A stretch of DNA of 64,000 nt from Enterobacter cloacae. GTDB taxonomy: Bacteria > Pseudomonadota > Gammaproteobacteria > Enterobacterales > Enterobacteriaceae. Below are positions 45,558 to 54,852 of the stretch, one piece after another. The position numbers and the translations under genes were made by a program. Where the stretch lies: contig NZ_CP056117.1 of assembly GCF_013375935.1 (NCBI RefSeq), forward strand, positions 2,294,001-2,358,000, read 5' to 3'. Within the stretch, counting starts at the first letter, position 1. Every line of letters starts with the position of its first letter. The notes under the pieces are model-generated. The model worked only from the letters and a program-made list of their open reading frames with translations, had not been told where the DNA came from and did no database searches.

Positions 45558-45980
45558 CTAACGTCGGTCGAGAGAGAGTGCCCCCGGACCCACGATAGCC
45601 AGCAGTATAAATGCCCCCGCTATGCTGACGTTCTTGTAGAAATTGATCATGTTCGGCACAACCGCATCCCCGGTCATATCCCAGTAATGGTGGCCAATAA
45701 TCGCCGTGCCCAGCGTGTAGAACACAAACAGTACCGCGAGTGGGCGGGTAAAGAAGCCCAGCACAATCAGGAACGCGGCAGGAACCTCCATCACAACGGC
45801 AATAATGGCCGCCAGCGTGGGCATGGGGGCGCCAAGCGAGGCCATATACTGTACGGTGCCGCTAAAGCCCGTCAGCTTTGGATAACCGAAAATAATAAAC
45901 AGAACAACGATGGCAATACGGGCAATCAAAAGCAGGAGAGAACGGGAGGAGCCGAAATCGAAATAACGTAAGCTGTTCAT
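45558..45980 (-). CDS. yphA: DoxX-family inner membrane protein YphA
   Basis: A 140-aa integral membrane protein of the DoxX/SURF4-like family, matching E. coli YphA in length. Four hydrophobic segments are visible ([70 protein letters not shown]). Function is not established. The start [10 protein letters not shown] is three codons inside the longest frame. In E. coli yphA lies next to the hca gene region; here it directly follows glyA. Confidence 0.88.
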   Translation of the reverse strand: MNSLRYFDFGSSRSLLLLIARIAIVVLFIIFGYPKLTGFSGTVQYMASLGAPMPTLAAIIAVVMEVPAAFLIVLGFFTRPLAVLFVFYTLGTAIIGHHYWDMTGDAVVPNMINFYKNVSIAGAFILLAIVGPGALSLDRR

Positions 45981-46152
45981 GGTAAACAACCTCTTCAGGC
46001 GATGTACTTTAAACGTAATACAGATTTACCGCTCCCGCCATACGCCGTCCGGCAAGCGATGATGTTAATTTTTCGTTAATTTATAGCGCGCTAACGGCTT
46101 GCTAAAGCGCCGGATAAACGCGAGACTATCGCCTCCATTTCGGGAGGGATTC

Positions 46153-47292
46153 ATGGTCTTGCATTCCACGCGCTGGCTGGCGCTCAGCTATTTCACCTAT
46201 TTCTTTAGCTACGGTATTTTTCTGCCTTTCTGGAGCGTCTGGCTCAAAGGAATCGGCCTTACGCCAGAAACTATCGGCATCCTGCTGGGCGCGGGGCTGG
46301 TGGCACGTTTCCTCGGTAGCCTGCTGATTGCGCCTCGCGTCAGCGATCCCTCTCTGTTGATTAAAGCCGTGCGTATTCTGGCCCTGCTGACGCTGGTCTT
46401 TGCGGCGTGTTTCTGGGTCAGCCACCAGTTTGCCTGGCTGATGGCGGTGATGGTTGGCTTTAACCTGTTCTTCTCCCCGCTGGTTCCCCTGACGGATGCG
46501 CTGGCGAACACCTGGCAAAAGCAGATCACCATGGACTATGGCCGCGTGCGCCTGTGGGGATCGATTGCCTTTGTTATCGGCTCTGCGCTGGTGGGCAAGC
46601 TGGTCAGCCTCTACGATTACCGCGCGATCCTGGCATTGCTGAGCATCGGGATCGCCTCCATGCTGCTGGGGATGCTGCTGCGCCCGTCGGTGATGCCGCA
46701 AGGGGAAAGCCGCCATCGGGACAGCGCGGGCTGGCCCGCCTGGCGAAGCCTGGTTGCGCAAAGCTGGCGTTTTCTGGCCTGCGTCTGCCTGCTTCAGGGA
46801 GCGCACGCGGCGTATTACGGCTTCAGCGCCATCTACTGGCAGGGCGCGGGGTATTCCGCTTCCGCCGTCGGCTATTTATGGTCCCTTGGCGTAGTGGCCG
46901 AAGTGATTATCTTTGCGCTCAGCAAAAAACTGTTCAGCCGTTTCGGGGCGCGGGATCTGCTGCTGCTTTCCGCCGTATGCGGCGTGGCGCGCTGGGGCAT
47001 TATGGGCTGGACGACCGAATTACCGTGGCTGATTGTGGCGCAGATCCTGCACTGCGGCACCTTCACCGTGTGCCACCTGGCGGCGATGCGCTATATTGCC
47101 GCGCGAGAGGGCGGGGACGTCATCCGGTTGCAGGCTGTTTATTCAGCGGTGGCGATGGGCGGCAGCATTGCGATAATGACCGTTTTTGCTGGTTTCCTCT
47201 ATCAGCATCTCGGCCACGGCGTGTTCTGGGTGATGGCGCTGGTCGCTTTACCGGCGATCGTCATCCGCCCAAAAGTAACTGCTCGTACTTGA
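46153..47292 (+). CDS. hcaT: MFS transporter HcaT (putative 3-phenylpropionate permease)
   Basis: A 379-aa major facilitator with about twelve membrane segments, very similar to E. coli HcaT (379 aa): YFTYFFSYGIFLPFWSVWLKG at the start, PLVPLTDALANTWQKQ, and DYGRVRLWGSIAFVIGSAL. E. coli HcaT is assigned to uptake of 3-phenylpropionate. No hca catabolic gene is in this window, so the substrate here may differ. The start at 46153 follows gggagggat; the longer frame upstream is not supported. Confidence 0.9.
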   Translation: MVLHSTRWLALSYFTYFFSYGIFLPFWSVWLKGIGLTPETIGILLGAGLVARFLGSLLIAPRVSDPSLLIKAVRILALLTLVFAACFWVSHQFAWLMAVMVGFNLFFSPLVPLTDALANTWQKQITMDYGRVRLWGSIAFVIGSALVGKLVSLYDYRAILALLSIGIASMLLGMLLRPSVMPQGESRHRDSAGWPAWRSLVAQSWRFLACVCLLQGAHAAYYGFSAIYWQGAGYSASAVGYLWSLGVVAEVIIFALSKKLFSRFGARDLLLLSAVCGVARWGIMGWTTELPWLIVAQILHCGTFTVCHLAAMRYIAAREGGDVIRLQAVYSAVAMGGSIAIMTVFAGFLYQHLGHGVFWVMALVALPAIVIRPKVTART

Positions 47293-48570
47293 TTACGATT
47301 CAAGCATAACCCGAATATGTTCCTGCTGCTGCGCGTTCAGGGTCTCAACGGCATGAATGAGCGGCGGCGAGAACAGCGGCAGCGCGGTTGGGTAAGGCGT
47401 AATGACCAGCGCCGCCTCGCGGGGCGCGCCCTCTTTCCTGAAGGCCTCCAGGCTGAGATAGCGAATATTGAGCGGCAGCAGCGTTAACTCGCGCAGCTGC
47501 TGTTCAATCACCTCCTCACAGGATTTATCCTCCCCGGTTAATAACACCACCTGTTTTTCGTGCAGATCGGTCTCCTGCATCAGCCATGCACCAAAAATTA
47601 CCGCCACGAGCGCCATCTCTTCATCGGAGAATTGCAGCTCAAACTCGGCTTCCAGCTCGGCCAGTGCCGCTTTGGTGGTGCGAAGTAGCCGGGGATAAAG
47701 GCGGTGAACCTCTTCCGGGAGGCTGTTGTCGATGCCAATTTCAAATAAGGAACGATCCAGCGCCTGGGCCAGATGGATGTAAAGCTGATCGGTCAGCCCT
47801 TGCTCATCGCTGAACTTCATGCCGGTTTGCGAGCGAAAACGGGCCACCATGCGCACAATGGCGCGGCGCAAACGCTGGTCCTGCTGGTGCTTGTCAAGCA
47901 CCGGGTCCGGCGTGCGCAGCATCATAAACAGCAGCGCCAGGAACAGCTGTTCTTCGCTGTGCGTGCCCTGGGGAACGCGCCGCTTCCAGTGGCGGACAAT
48001 GTCCTGCGCCGTAAAATACTCCCCTCTGGACTGCGTCCAGCTGCGCTGAGCGGGGGAGAACTGCGGCGTATTGCCCAGATGATGCTGAATCAGACAGTAT
48101 TGCAGGTAGAGCTGTAAAAACTGCACGTCCCGGGGCTCAAACTGACGCTGCAGCTTGCGCGAACAGAAGCTGATAAGCGCCCGAAGATTCGCATCGTCAT
48201 AAAGCGGGCGGGAAACGCCGTGCTGTTTAAGCGCGGTTTTTAAGGCCGGGGTAAACTGTTGTGAAACAAAATGCGGACACAGCCGGAGCGCCCTGCGCAG
48301 CCAGTGCAGCAGGCACAAGCGCTGGTTCAGGGCGGTACCCTCTATTCGGTAGCAGCCATCGAGGTGCGTGACGATATCAAGCCGGTGATAGCGCTGGATT
48401 TCATCGCGCGTCTCGGCTATATCTTGCCGTGCCACGACGTCATCCACGCCGTTGGCAGCGATTATGCTCTGTGCGGTGACGGCAGCGTCGGGCAGGTAAA
48501 GCATCAAAGGCACCTGGCAGCGGCGCTGCGAACTGGAAAGCACAGATGGAATTTCAAGCGTCGGCATCAT
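47293..48570 (-). CDS. csiE: Stationary-phase-inducible protein CsiE (PRD domains)
   Basis: A 425-aa protein of the antiterminator/activator type with two PTS regulation domains. The C-terminal half shows PRD features (HLAQALDRSLFEIGIDNSLPEEVHRLYPRLLRTT) and an EIIB-like tail. The match is to E. coli CsiE (426 aa), induced in stationary phase by RpoS and cAMP-CRP. The N-terminus has helix-turn-helix-like segments. Its target is unknown. It converges on hcaT with adjacent stops. Confidence 0.9.
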   Translation of the reverse strand: MMPTLEIPSVLSSSQRRCQVPLMLYLPDAAVTAQSIIAANGVDDVVARQDIAETRDEIQRYHRLDIVTHLDGCYRIEGTALNQRLCLLHWLRRALRLCPHFVSQQFTPALKTALKQHGVSRPLYDDANLRALISFCSRKLQRQFEPRDVQFLQLYLQYCLIQHHLGNTPQFSPAQRSWTQSRGEYFTAQDIVRHWKRRVPQGTHSEEQLFLALLFMMLRTPDPVLDKHQQDQRLRRAIVRMVARFRSQTGMKFSDEQGLTDQLYIHLAQALDRSLFEIGIDNSLPEEVHRLYPRLLRTTKAALAELEAEFELQFSDEEMALVAVIFGAWLMQETDLHEKQVVLLTGEDKSCEEVIEQQLRELTLLPLNIRYLSLEAFRKEGAPREAALVITPYPTALPLFSPPLIHAVETLNAQQQEHIRVMLES

Positions 48571-48695
48571 CTGTCGGGTATCCAGTGTGAATGTTTGATA
48601 AGAATAGCTAAAGGATGGGCGCTGAAAAGCGCACCGGCGGGCCTTTCACTCAGGATTGCGGGCGAACATCACAGAATTTTTGACGTGAGGAATTG

Positions 48696-49334
48696 ATGCA
48701 AATAGTTAAACAAAGCGCGGTAGCGTTATTTTTGGCGGTTTTCACTTTCACCGCCAGCGCGCACCCTCACAGCTTTATCAGCCTGAAAACGGAGCTGGTA
48801 ACGGACGGAACGCAGCTCAGCGGCCTTAAAATGCGCTGGACGATGGATGAAATGACCTCCGCCGATCTGCTCTACGATGCCGGAGACGCAAAGCCCGGCG
48901 ATGAGATCTGGAAAAAACTGGCGGCGGAAGTGATGGCCAACGTGCTCGGCCAACACTACTTCACCGAGTTCTGGCACAACGGGCAAAAGGTCAAATTTCT
49001 TAACCGCCCCACGGAGTACGGCATGACCCGCGACGGCCATCAGGCGGTGCTGACGTTTATCCTTCCGCTGGCGCACCCGCAGCCGCTGGCAGGGCAGAAG
49101 TATACCTTCTCCACCTTCGATCCCACGTACTACGTCGACATGAGCTACGCCGGGGATAGCGACGTTCAGCTACCGGCGGCACTGCAAAAGAACTGCAAAA
49201 TTACCCTGCGCACGCCGACGCCCAGCGAAGAAACGCTGAATTTTGCCGTTTCCCTCGATAAAGAAGATGCTCCCCCTGAGGATATGGAGTTAGGTAAACA
49301 GTTTGCGCAGGAGGTGACGTTGCAATGTCAGTGA
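48696..49334 (+). CDS. DUF1007 periplasmic protein, ZevA-like metal uptake factor
   Basis: A 212-aa exported protein with a signal peptide (MQIVKQSAVALFLAVFTFTASA) and the conserved start of the mature part HPHSFISLKTEL typical of DUF1007. It overlaps a NicO-family permease gene by 10 bp. In Haemophilus influenzae the DUF1007-NicO pair ZevA-ZevB supports zinc uptake, so a periplasmic metal-binding role is inferred; nickel or cobalt are alternatives. ATG 48696 is preferred over the TTG one codon before. I found no clear Zur or NikR site in 48571-48695. Confidence 0.8.
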   Translation: MQIVKQSAVALFLAVFTFTASAHPHSFISLKTELVTDGTQLSGLKMRWTMDEMTSADLLYDAGDAKPGDEIWKKLAAEVMANVLGQHYFTEFWHNGQKVKFLNRPTEYGMTRDGHQAVLTFILPLAHPQPLAGQKYTFSTFDPTYYVDMSYAGDSDVQLPAALQKNCKITLRTPTPSEETLNFAVSLDKEDAPPEDMELGKQFAQEVTLQCQ

Positions 49335-50284
49335 TAGCTTCCCCCGTCAGAACATCACGCCGCTGGCTTCAGCTCTGGCCGCTGGCGCTCTTTTTGCTGT
49401 TAGCCGCGGGCGGCGCGCTCTGGCTATGGCAGGCCTGGCCGCAGGTGATGATGAAAAGCATCCTCTGGCAGCGCGAGGTTAACCAGCAGATGAGCGGGCT
49501 GCTGAAGGCGGTGGCGGAAAACCCGACCAAAGCGGGCGGCTCCCTGCTGGCGTTCAGCTTTATCTATGGCGTGCTGCACGCGCTGGGGCCGGGGCACGGC
49601 AAAATCGTTATCACCACCTGGCTTGCCACTCACCCGTCTAAGCTGAAATCGAGCATTGGCCTCACGCTGGCCTCTTCGCTGCTTCAGGGCGGCGTGGCGA
49701 TTGCGCTGGTGGCGGTTGTGCTTTTGCTGCTACAGCTACCTGCCCGACAGCTGCACATGAGCAGCTTCTGGCTGGAGAAGGGCAGTTACGCGCTGGTGGG
49801 CGTGCTCGGGCTGCTCCTCTGCTGGCGGGCGTTGAAAAAGCTGCGCGCGCTGCTGCAAAAGCCGAAATTTAAAGCCTTTACGCCGCATCACGTTCACGAT
49901 GACAGCTGCGGTTGCGGGCATCAGCATCTGCCAACGCAGGAACAGTTGCAGAGCGGTGACGACTGGCGCGCGCGCCTGGCTATCGTGCTTTCTATGGGGA
50001 TGCGCCCGTGCTCGGGGGCAATCGTGGTGCTGCTGTTCAGCAAGGTGATTGGCGTATTCGGCTGGGGCATGCTCTCGGCGCTGGCGATGGCGGCAGGAAC
50101 GTCCGTCACCATTTCGTCTTTGGCTTTGCTGGTGCACAGCTTCCGTCAGCTGGCGGTAAAACTCAGCGGCAGCAAAACGCCGGTGCTGTGGCGACAGATA
50201 GGGTGGGCAACGCTTGCGCTGGCGGGGGGGCGTGATTCTGCTGGGAGCGGCGGTGACGATGTGGATGAGCGCGGTGCCGTTTAA
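49325..50284 (+). CDS. NicO-family nickel/cobalt/zinc transporter, ZevB-like, frameshifted near the 3' end
   Basis: A polytopic inner-membrane protein with the NicO motifs YGVLHALGPGHGKIVITTW (the HX4-5D-like family box region) and SMGMRPCSGAIVVLLFS, and a His-rich cytoplasmic stretch (HHVHDDSCGCGHQH) that could bind metal. About six to seven membrane segments are visible. At 50224-50230 a run of seven G shifts the frame: with six, the protein would continue GGVILLGAAVTMWMSAVPF as a last membrane helix and stop at 50316-50318. As sequenced it ends at 50284 with a hydrophilic tail. The frameshift is probably a sequencing error. Confidence 0.82.
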   Translation: MSVIASPVRTSRRWLQLWPLALFLLLAAGGALWLWQAWPQVMMKSILWQREVNQQMSGLLKAVAENPTKAGGSLLAFSFIYGVLHALGPGHGKIVITTWLATHPSKLKSSIGLTLASSLLQGGVAIALVAVVLLLLQLPARQLHMSSFWLEKGSYALVGVLGLLLCWRALKKLRALLQKPKFKAFTPHHVHDDSCGCGHQHLPTQEQLQSGDDWRARLAIVLSMGMRPCSGAIVVLLFSKVIGVFGWGMLSALAMAAGTSVTISSLALLVHSFRQLAVKLSGSKTPVLWRQIGWATLALAGGRDSAGSGGDDVDERGAV

Positions 50285-50286
50285 CA

Positions 50287-50321
50287 CCCTCTCCCCGTTT
50301 GGGAGAGGGCTGGGGTGAGGG
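50287..50321. repeat. REP-like palindrome between zevB-like gene and suhB
   Basis: The block ccctctccccgtttgggaga followed by gggctggggtgaggg is a copy of the CCCTCTCCCC..GGGAGAGGG..GGGTGAGGG family found three more times in this window. It separates two convergent genes and ends 2 bp from the suhB stop. Confidence 0.85.
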
Positions 50322-50322
50322 A

Positions 50323-51126
50323 CTAGCGCTTCAGCGCGTCGCTCAGTTCGTCACGCATATTGGCCAGCATGGCTTTAACAACGCGTGGGTTACCTGCAAC
50401 GATGTTGCCGGTGGTCATGTAGTTGTGGCCGCCGGTAAAGTCGCACACGATGGCGCCCGCTTCACGCGCGATCAGCTCGCCCGCCGCAAAGTCCCACGGC
50501 TTCAGCGACAGCTCGAAGTAACCGTCAACGCGACCGGTCGCAACGTAGGCCAGATCCAGTGCAGCAGAGCCGGTGCGGCGGAAGTCCGCGCATTCAGTGA
50601 ACAGTTTGCCCAGGATATTCATATAGGTGGTCGCGTGCTGCTTCGCCTTGAACGGGAAGCCGGTCGCCAGAATGGTGCCGTCCAGATCGCGCGCGTTGCT
50701 GCAGCGCAGACGGTAGCCGTTCAGCTGAGCGCCCTGACCGCGGGTAGCCGTGAACAGTTCGTTACGCATTGGATCGTACACAACGGCGACTTCAGTACGG
50801 CCTTTGATGCGTACGGCAATAGATACGGAGAAGTGCGGCAGGCGTTTAACGAAGTTGGTGGTGCCATCCAGTGGATCGATAACCCATTGAACATCCTGAT
50901 CGGTACCTTCATGTTCACCGCTTTCTTCGGTGATGATGGTGTGCTGCGGGTAAGATTTGCGGATCGTTTCGATAATAATCGCTTCTGCGGCTTTATCGAC
51001 GTTAGTCACGAAATCATTGCTGCCTTTCTGGCTGGTTTCTACGGAGTCTGGGGTTTCGTAGTGTTTGGCAATTACATTACCCGCCTTGCGCGCTGCGCGC
51101 ACGGCGATGGTCAGCATCGGATGCAT
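50323..51126 (-). CDS. suhB: Inositol-1-monophosphatase / ribosome-associated SuhB
   Basis: SuhB is an inositol-phosphatase-fold protein that also joins the Nus complex in rRNA antitermination. The 267-aa protein (E. coli length) has the metal-binding motifs EESGEHEG, WVIDPLDGTTNF and, near the C-terminus, WDFAAGELIAREAGAIV. It diverges from trmJ, as in E. coli. Confidence 0.97.
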   Translation of the reverse strand: MHPMLTIAVRAARKAGNVIAKHYETPDSVETSQKGSNDFVTNVDKAAEAIIIETIRKSYPQHTIITEESGEHEGTDQDVQWVIDPLDGTTNFVKRLPHFSVSIAVRIKGRTEVAVVYDPMRNELFTATRGQGAQLNGYRLRCSNARDLDGTILATGFPFKAKQHATTYMNILGKLFTECADFRRTGSAALDLAYVATGRVDGYFELSLKPWDFAAGELIAREAGAIVCDFTGGHNYMTTGNIVAGNPRVVKAMLANMRDELSDALKR

Positions 51127-51258
51127 CGGTCTCTCTCACTGGATGTTAAAGAACAGGAAAATCGGCGCAGAGTATAGCAGCGGGATCGGATTATGTCTCT
51201 CGTTTATGATAATATGCCTGAATATTCTTCAGACACTGAATCCAGACATCTAAAAATT

Positions 51259-51984
51259 ATGCTGCAAAACATTCGAATCGTGCTGGTCGAAACATCGCAC
51301 ACCGGCAACATGGGCTCCGTGGCCCGCGCTATGAAAACCATGGGCTTAACAAACCTGTGGCTGGTTAATCCTCTGGTGAAACCAGACTCTCAGGCTATTG
51401 CTCTGGCGGCCGGTGCCAGCGACGTGATCGGCAATGCGCAAATCGTGGACACCCTGGATGAAGCCCTGGCCGGTTGCAGCCTGGTGGTGGGCACCAGCGC
51501 GCGCTCCCGCACGCTGCCGTGGCCGATGCTGGATCCGCGCGAATGCGGCCTGAAAAGCGTCTCAGAAGCCGAACAGGCGCCGGTGGCGCTGGTGTTTGGT
51601 CGCGAGCGCGTTGGCCTGACCAATGACGAACTACAGAAGTGCCACTACCACGTCGCAATTGCCGCGAACCCGGAATACAGTTCGCTGAACCTGGCGATGG
51701 CGGTACAGGTCATTGCCTACGAAGTGCGTATGGCGTGGCTGGCGACGCAGGAAAAACCGGTAGAACCAAGAGAAGAGACGGCCTACCCGCTGGTGGACGA
51801 TCTTGAGCGCTTCTACGGTCACCTGGAGCAGGCGCTGCTCTCTACCGGTTTTATCCGTGAAGGTCATCCGGGCCAGGTTATGAACAAGCTGCGCCGAATG
51901 TTCACCCGCGCCCGTCCGGAAAGCCAGGAGCTGAATATCCTGCGCGGGATCCTGGCGTCGATTGAGCAGAAGCATAAAGAGTAG
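51259..51984 (+). CDS. trmJ: tRNA (cytidine/uridine-32-2'-O)-methyltransferase TrmJ
   Basis: TrmJ methylates the 2'-O of residue 32 in several tRNAs. The 241-aa SPOUT enzyme has the knot motifs [35 protein letters not shown] and [17 protein letters not shown], then a C-terminal helical extension. The ATG at 51259 (MLQNIRIVL) matches E. coli; the frame is open 22 codons further upstream. It precedes the isc operon as in E. coli. Confidence 0.95.
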   Translation: MLQNIRIVLVETSHTGNMGSVARAMKTMGLTNLWLVNPLVKPDSQAIALAAGASDVIGNAQIVDTLDEALAGCSLVVGTSARSRTLPWPMLDPRECGLKSVSEAEQAPVALVFGRERVGLTNDELQKCHYHVAIAANPEYSSLNLAMAVQVIAYEVRMAWLATQEKPVEPREETAYPLVDDLERFYGHLEQALLSTGFIREGHPGQVMNKLRRMFTRARPESQELNILRGILASIEQKHKE

Positions 51985-51997
51985 TGCAGCGTGTTTT

Positions 51998-52032
51998 CTC
52001 TCTCTCCCTATGGGAGAGGGCCGGGGTGAGGG
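51998..52032. repeat. REP-like palindrome between trmJ and iscR
   Basis: The sequence tctctctccctatgggagag followed by ggccggggtgaggg is another copy of the REP-like family, in the same orientation as the copy at 50287. It may serve as the trmJ 3' end. Confidence 0.8.
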
Positions 52033-52072
52033 CATCAGGCCGCACCTTTGTTATGAAGGCACAGAAGGTTAA

Positions 52073-52122
52073 ATACCTGACTAAAACAGTCAAGTAAATA
52101 GTTGACCAATTTAGTCAGGAAT
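52073..52122 (+). promoter_or_regulatory. Two tandem type-1 IscR sites in the iscR promoter
   Basis: Two contiguous 25-bp palindromes fit the type-1 IscR motif (ATASYYGACT-N5-AGTCRR-type): 52073-52097, with ctgact and cagtcaag arms, and 52098-52122, with ttgacc and tagtcagg arms. The second overlaps the likely -35 region. [2Fe-2S]-IscR bound here represses the operon when clusters are plentiful, as in E. coli, whose leader is almost the same up to the start codon. Confidence 0.88.
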
Positions 52123-52204
52123 GTCAGACTTGGCCCTGCTATGCAATACCCCCATTTTACAATAAAAAACCCCGGGCAGGGGCGAGTTTGAGGTTAAGTA
52201 AGAC

Positions 52205-52696
52205 ATGAGACTGACATCTAAAGGGCGTTATGCCGTGACCGCGATGCTGGACGTTGCGCTCAACTCCGAAGCGGGCCCGGTTCCGTTGGCTGATATTTCT
52301 GAACGACAGGGGATCTCCCTCTCTTACCTGGAACAGCTGTTCTCCAGACTGCGTAAAAATGGACTGGTGTCCAGCGTTCGTGGCCCGGGCGGCGGTTATC
52401 TGCTGGGTAAAGACGCGGGCAGTATTGCGGTTGGCGAAGTCATTAGCGCGGTTGACGAATCCGTTGACGCGACCCGTTGCCAGGGTAAAGGCGGCTGCCA
52501 GGGCGGCGATAAATGCCTGACCCACGCGCTGTGGCGCGATCTGAGCGACCGTCTGACCGGCTTCCTGAACAACATCACTCTGGGTGAGCTGGTAAATAAT
52601 CAGGAAGTTCTGGACGTCTCTGGTCGTCAGCACAGTCAGGATTCACAACGCAGCACCCGCTCGCAGGACGCCATCGACGTTAAGCTGCGCGCGTAA
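52205..52696 (+). CDS. iscR: Iron-sulfur cluster regulator IscR
   Basis: An Rrf2-family regulator of 163 aa that carries a [2Fe-2S] cluster. The winged helix-turn-helix is at the N-terminus ([31 protein letters not shown]). The cluster ligands Cys92, Cys98, Cys104 and His107 are all present. It represses the isc operon with cluster bound and, in apo form, regulates type-2 sites such as suf. It leads the operon iscRSUA-hscBA-fdx-iscX. Confidence 0.98.
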   Translation: MRLTSKGRYAVTAMLDVALNSEAGPVPLADISERQGISLSYLEQLFSRLRKNGLVSSVRGPGGGYLLGKDAGSIAVGEVISAVDESVDATRCQGKGGCQGGDKCLTHALWRDLSDRLTGFLNNITLGELVNNQEVLDVSGRQHSQDSQRSTRSQDAIDVKLRA

Positions 52697-52813
52697 CTAA
52701 AAAGATAAGTATTCTGAATCAGGCCGGGGTGGTCACACCCCGCGTACTCGGTCGTACATCCAGCCGGTTGCCTGATTCCTTGCATTGAAGCGATGTACGG
52801 AGTTTATAGAGCA
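52697..52813 (+). promoter_or_regulatory. Structured iscR-iscS spacer
   Basis: The 117-nt spacer holds two inverted repeats: a short hairpin ggggtg / cacccc near 52725-52740 and an 8-bp pair cgtacatc at 52753-52760 with gatgtacg at 52792-52799. The second arm lies just before the iscS ribosome binding site. In E. coli the sRNA RyhB pairs near the iscS start and structure in this spacer protects iscR mRNA; a similar role is inferred. Confidence 0.6.
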
Positions 52814-54028
52814 ATGAAATTACCGATTTATCTCGACTACTCCGCAACCACGCCGGTGGACCCGCGTGTTGCCGAGAAAATGATGCAGTGTCTGACCCTG
52901 GACGGAAACTTTGGTAACCCAGCTTCCCGTTCACACCGTTTTGGCTGGCATGCTGAAGAGGCGGTTGATATCGCCCGTAATCAGATTGCTGACCTGGTAG
53001 GCGCCGACCCGCGTGAAATTGTTTTCACCTCCGGTGCGACCGAATCCGACAACCTGGCGATTAAAGGTGCAGCCAACTTTTATCAGAAAAAAGGCAAGCA
53101 CATCATCACCAGCAAAACCGAACACAAAGCCGTGCTGGACACCTGCCGTCAGCTGGAGCGTGAAGGGTTCGAAGTGACTTACCTGGCGCCACAGAGCAAC
53201 GGTATTATTGACCTGAAAGAACTCGAAGCGGCGATGCGTGATGACACCATTCTGGTTTCCATCATGCACGTTAACAACGAAATCGGCGTGGTACAGGACA
53301 TTGCGACCGTCGGCGAAATGTGCCGCGCCCGCGGTATCATCTACCACGTGGACGCGACTCAGAGCGTGGGCAAACTGCCAATCGACCTGAGCCAGCTGAA
53401 GGTGGATCTCATGTCCTTCTCCGGCCACAAAATCTATGGCCCGAAAGGCATCGGCGCGCTGTACGTTCGTCGTAAGCCGCGTATCCGCATCGAAGCACAG
53501 ATGCACGGCGGCGGTCACGAGCGCGGCATGCGTTCCGGTACGCTGCCTGTTCACCAGATCGTGGGCATGGGCGAAGCGTATCGCATTGCGAAAGAAGAGA
53601 TGGAAACCGAGATGGCACGCCTGCGCACGCTGCGTAACCGTCTGTGGGACGGCGTGAAGGATATGGAAGAAGTCTATCTGAACGGCGATCTCGAGCAGGG
53701 CGCACCAAACATTCTCAACGTCAGCTTCAACTATGTTGAAGGCGAATCGCTGATCATGGCGCTGAAGGACTTGGCCGTTTCTTCCGGTTCTGCCTGTACG
53801 TCCGCAAGCCTGGAGCCATCCTACGTGCTGCGCGCGCTGGGTATGACTGACGAGCTGGCACACAGCTCCATCCGTTTCTCTTTAGGTCGTTTCACTACCG
53901 AAGAAGAGATTGACTACACCATCAAGCTGGTTCGTAACTCCATCGGCCGTCTGCGCGACCTTTCTCCGCTGTGGGAAATGTTCAAGCAGGGCGTGGATCT
54001 GAACAGCATTGAATGGTCACATCACTAA
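52814..54028 (+). CDS. iscS: Cysteine desulfurase IscS
   Basis: IscS takes sulfur from cysteine for iron-sulfur clusters, thiolated tRNA and cofactors. The 404-aa PLP enzyme starts [16 protein letters not shown] and has the PLP-Lys206 in [12 protein letters not shown] and the mobile catalytic Cys in [21 protein letters not shown] (Cys328). The ATG at 52814 gives the E. coli length; the longer open frame begins in the structured spacer. Confidence 0.98.
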   Translation: MKLPIYLDYSATTPVDPRVAEKMMQCLTLDGNFGNPASRSHRFGWHAEEAVDIARNQIADLVGADPREIVFTSGATESDNLAIKGAANFYQKKGKHIITSKTEHKAVLDTCRQLEREGFEVTYLAPQSNGIIDLKELEAAMRDDTILVSIMHVNNEIGVVQDIATVGEMCRARGIIYHVDATQSVGKLPIDLSQLKVDLMSFSGHKIYGPKGIGALYVRRKPRIRIEAQMHGGGHERGMRSGTLPVHQIVGMGEAYRIAKEEMETEMARLRTLRNRLWDGVKDMEEVYLNGDLEQGAPNILNVSFNYVEGESLIMALKDLAVSSGSACTSASLEPSYVLRALGMTDELAHSSIRFSLGRFTTEEEIDYTIKLVRNSIGRLRDLSPLWEMFKQGVDLNSIEWSHH

Positions 54029-54052
54029 TCGGTACATAAGGAGAATTCAATC

Positions 54053-54439
54053 ATGGCATACAGCGAAAAAGTTATCGATCATTACGAGAACCCGCGCAAC
54101 GTTGGCTCTTTTGACAACAGAGACGAATCTGTCGGTAGCGGTATGGTTGGCGCACCGGCGTGTGGCGACGTGATGAAGTTGCAGATTAAAGTCAACAATG
54201 AAGGTATCATTGAAGACGCGCGCTTCAAGACCTACGGCTGCGGTTCCGCTATCGCCTCCAGCTCCCTGGTCACCGAATGGGTGAAGGGCAAGTCTCTGGA
54301 CGAAGCACAGGCAATCAAGAACACGGATATTGCTGAAGAACTCGAACTGCCGCCGGTGAAAATTCACTGTTCTATCCTGGCAGAAGACGCGATCAAAGCC
54401 GCCATTGCGGATTACAAAAGCAAACGTGAAGCAAAATAA
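54053..54439 (+). CDS. iscU: Iron-sulfur cluster scaffold IscU
   Basis: IscU is the scaffold on which clusters are built. The 128-aa protein has the three ligand cysteines Cys37 (PACGDV), Cys63 (YGCGSA) and Cys106 (HCSIL) and the LPPVK motif (99-103) recognised by HscA. It follows iscS by 24 bp with the ribosome binding site aaggag. Confidence 0.98.
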   Translation: MAYSEKVIDHYENPRNVGSFDNRDESVGSGMVGAPACGDVMKLQIKVNNEGIIEDARFKTYGCGSAIASSSLVTEWVKGKSLDEAQAIKNTDIAEELELPPVKIHCSILAEDAIKAAIADYKSKREAK

Positions 54440-54452
54440 TTGAGGTTTGAGT

Positions 54453-54776
54453 ATGTCGATTACCCTTAGCGACAGCGCTGCCGCGCGAGTAAGCTCTTTT
54501 CTGGCGAACCGTGGTAAAGGCTTTGGCCTGCGACTGGGCGTACGTACCTCCGGCTGTTCTGGTATGGCTTACGTACTGGAGTTTGTTGACGAGCCGGCGT
54601 CTGATGACACCGTGTTTGAAGACAAGGGCGTGAAGGTGGTGGTCGATGGCAAAAGCCTGCAATTCCTCAACGGCACTCAGCTGGACTTCGTAAAGGAAGG
54701 CCTGAACGAAGGGTTCAAATTCACGAACCCGAACGTTAAAGACGAGTGTGGTTGCGGCGAAAGCTTCCACGTTTAA
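54453..54776 (+). CDS. iscA: Iron-sulfur cluster assembly protein IscA
   Basis: An A-type carrier of 107 aa with the three conserved cysteines Cys35 (TSGCSGM), Cys99 and Cys101 (DECGCGESF). It delivers clusters or iron to [4Fe-4S] proteins. The start [13 protein letters not shown] at 54453 matches E. coli; a GTG-type start two codons upstream is less likely. Confidence 0.97.
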   Translation: MSITLSDSAAARVSSFLANRGKGFGLRLGVRTSGCSGMAYVLEFVDEPASDDTVFEDKGVKVVVDGKSLQFLNGTQLDFVKEGLNEGFKFTNPNVKDECGCGESFHV

Positions 54777-54852
54777 CCGCGCGTCATCCGAAACCCCACC
54801 GTGGCTTTGCTGCGCGTGGGGTTTGTTCTAACAGGCTACCCCTGAGATTGTT

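Noticed and set aside
48571..48695. Zur-like site before the ZevA-like gene (gaatgtttgataagaatagc)
   Set aside because: The palindrome is too weak to claim; only partial similarity to the Zur consensus.
52931..53863. A 310-codon frame antisense to iscS
   Set aside because: It is a shadow of iscS with no start signal or domain.
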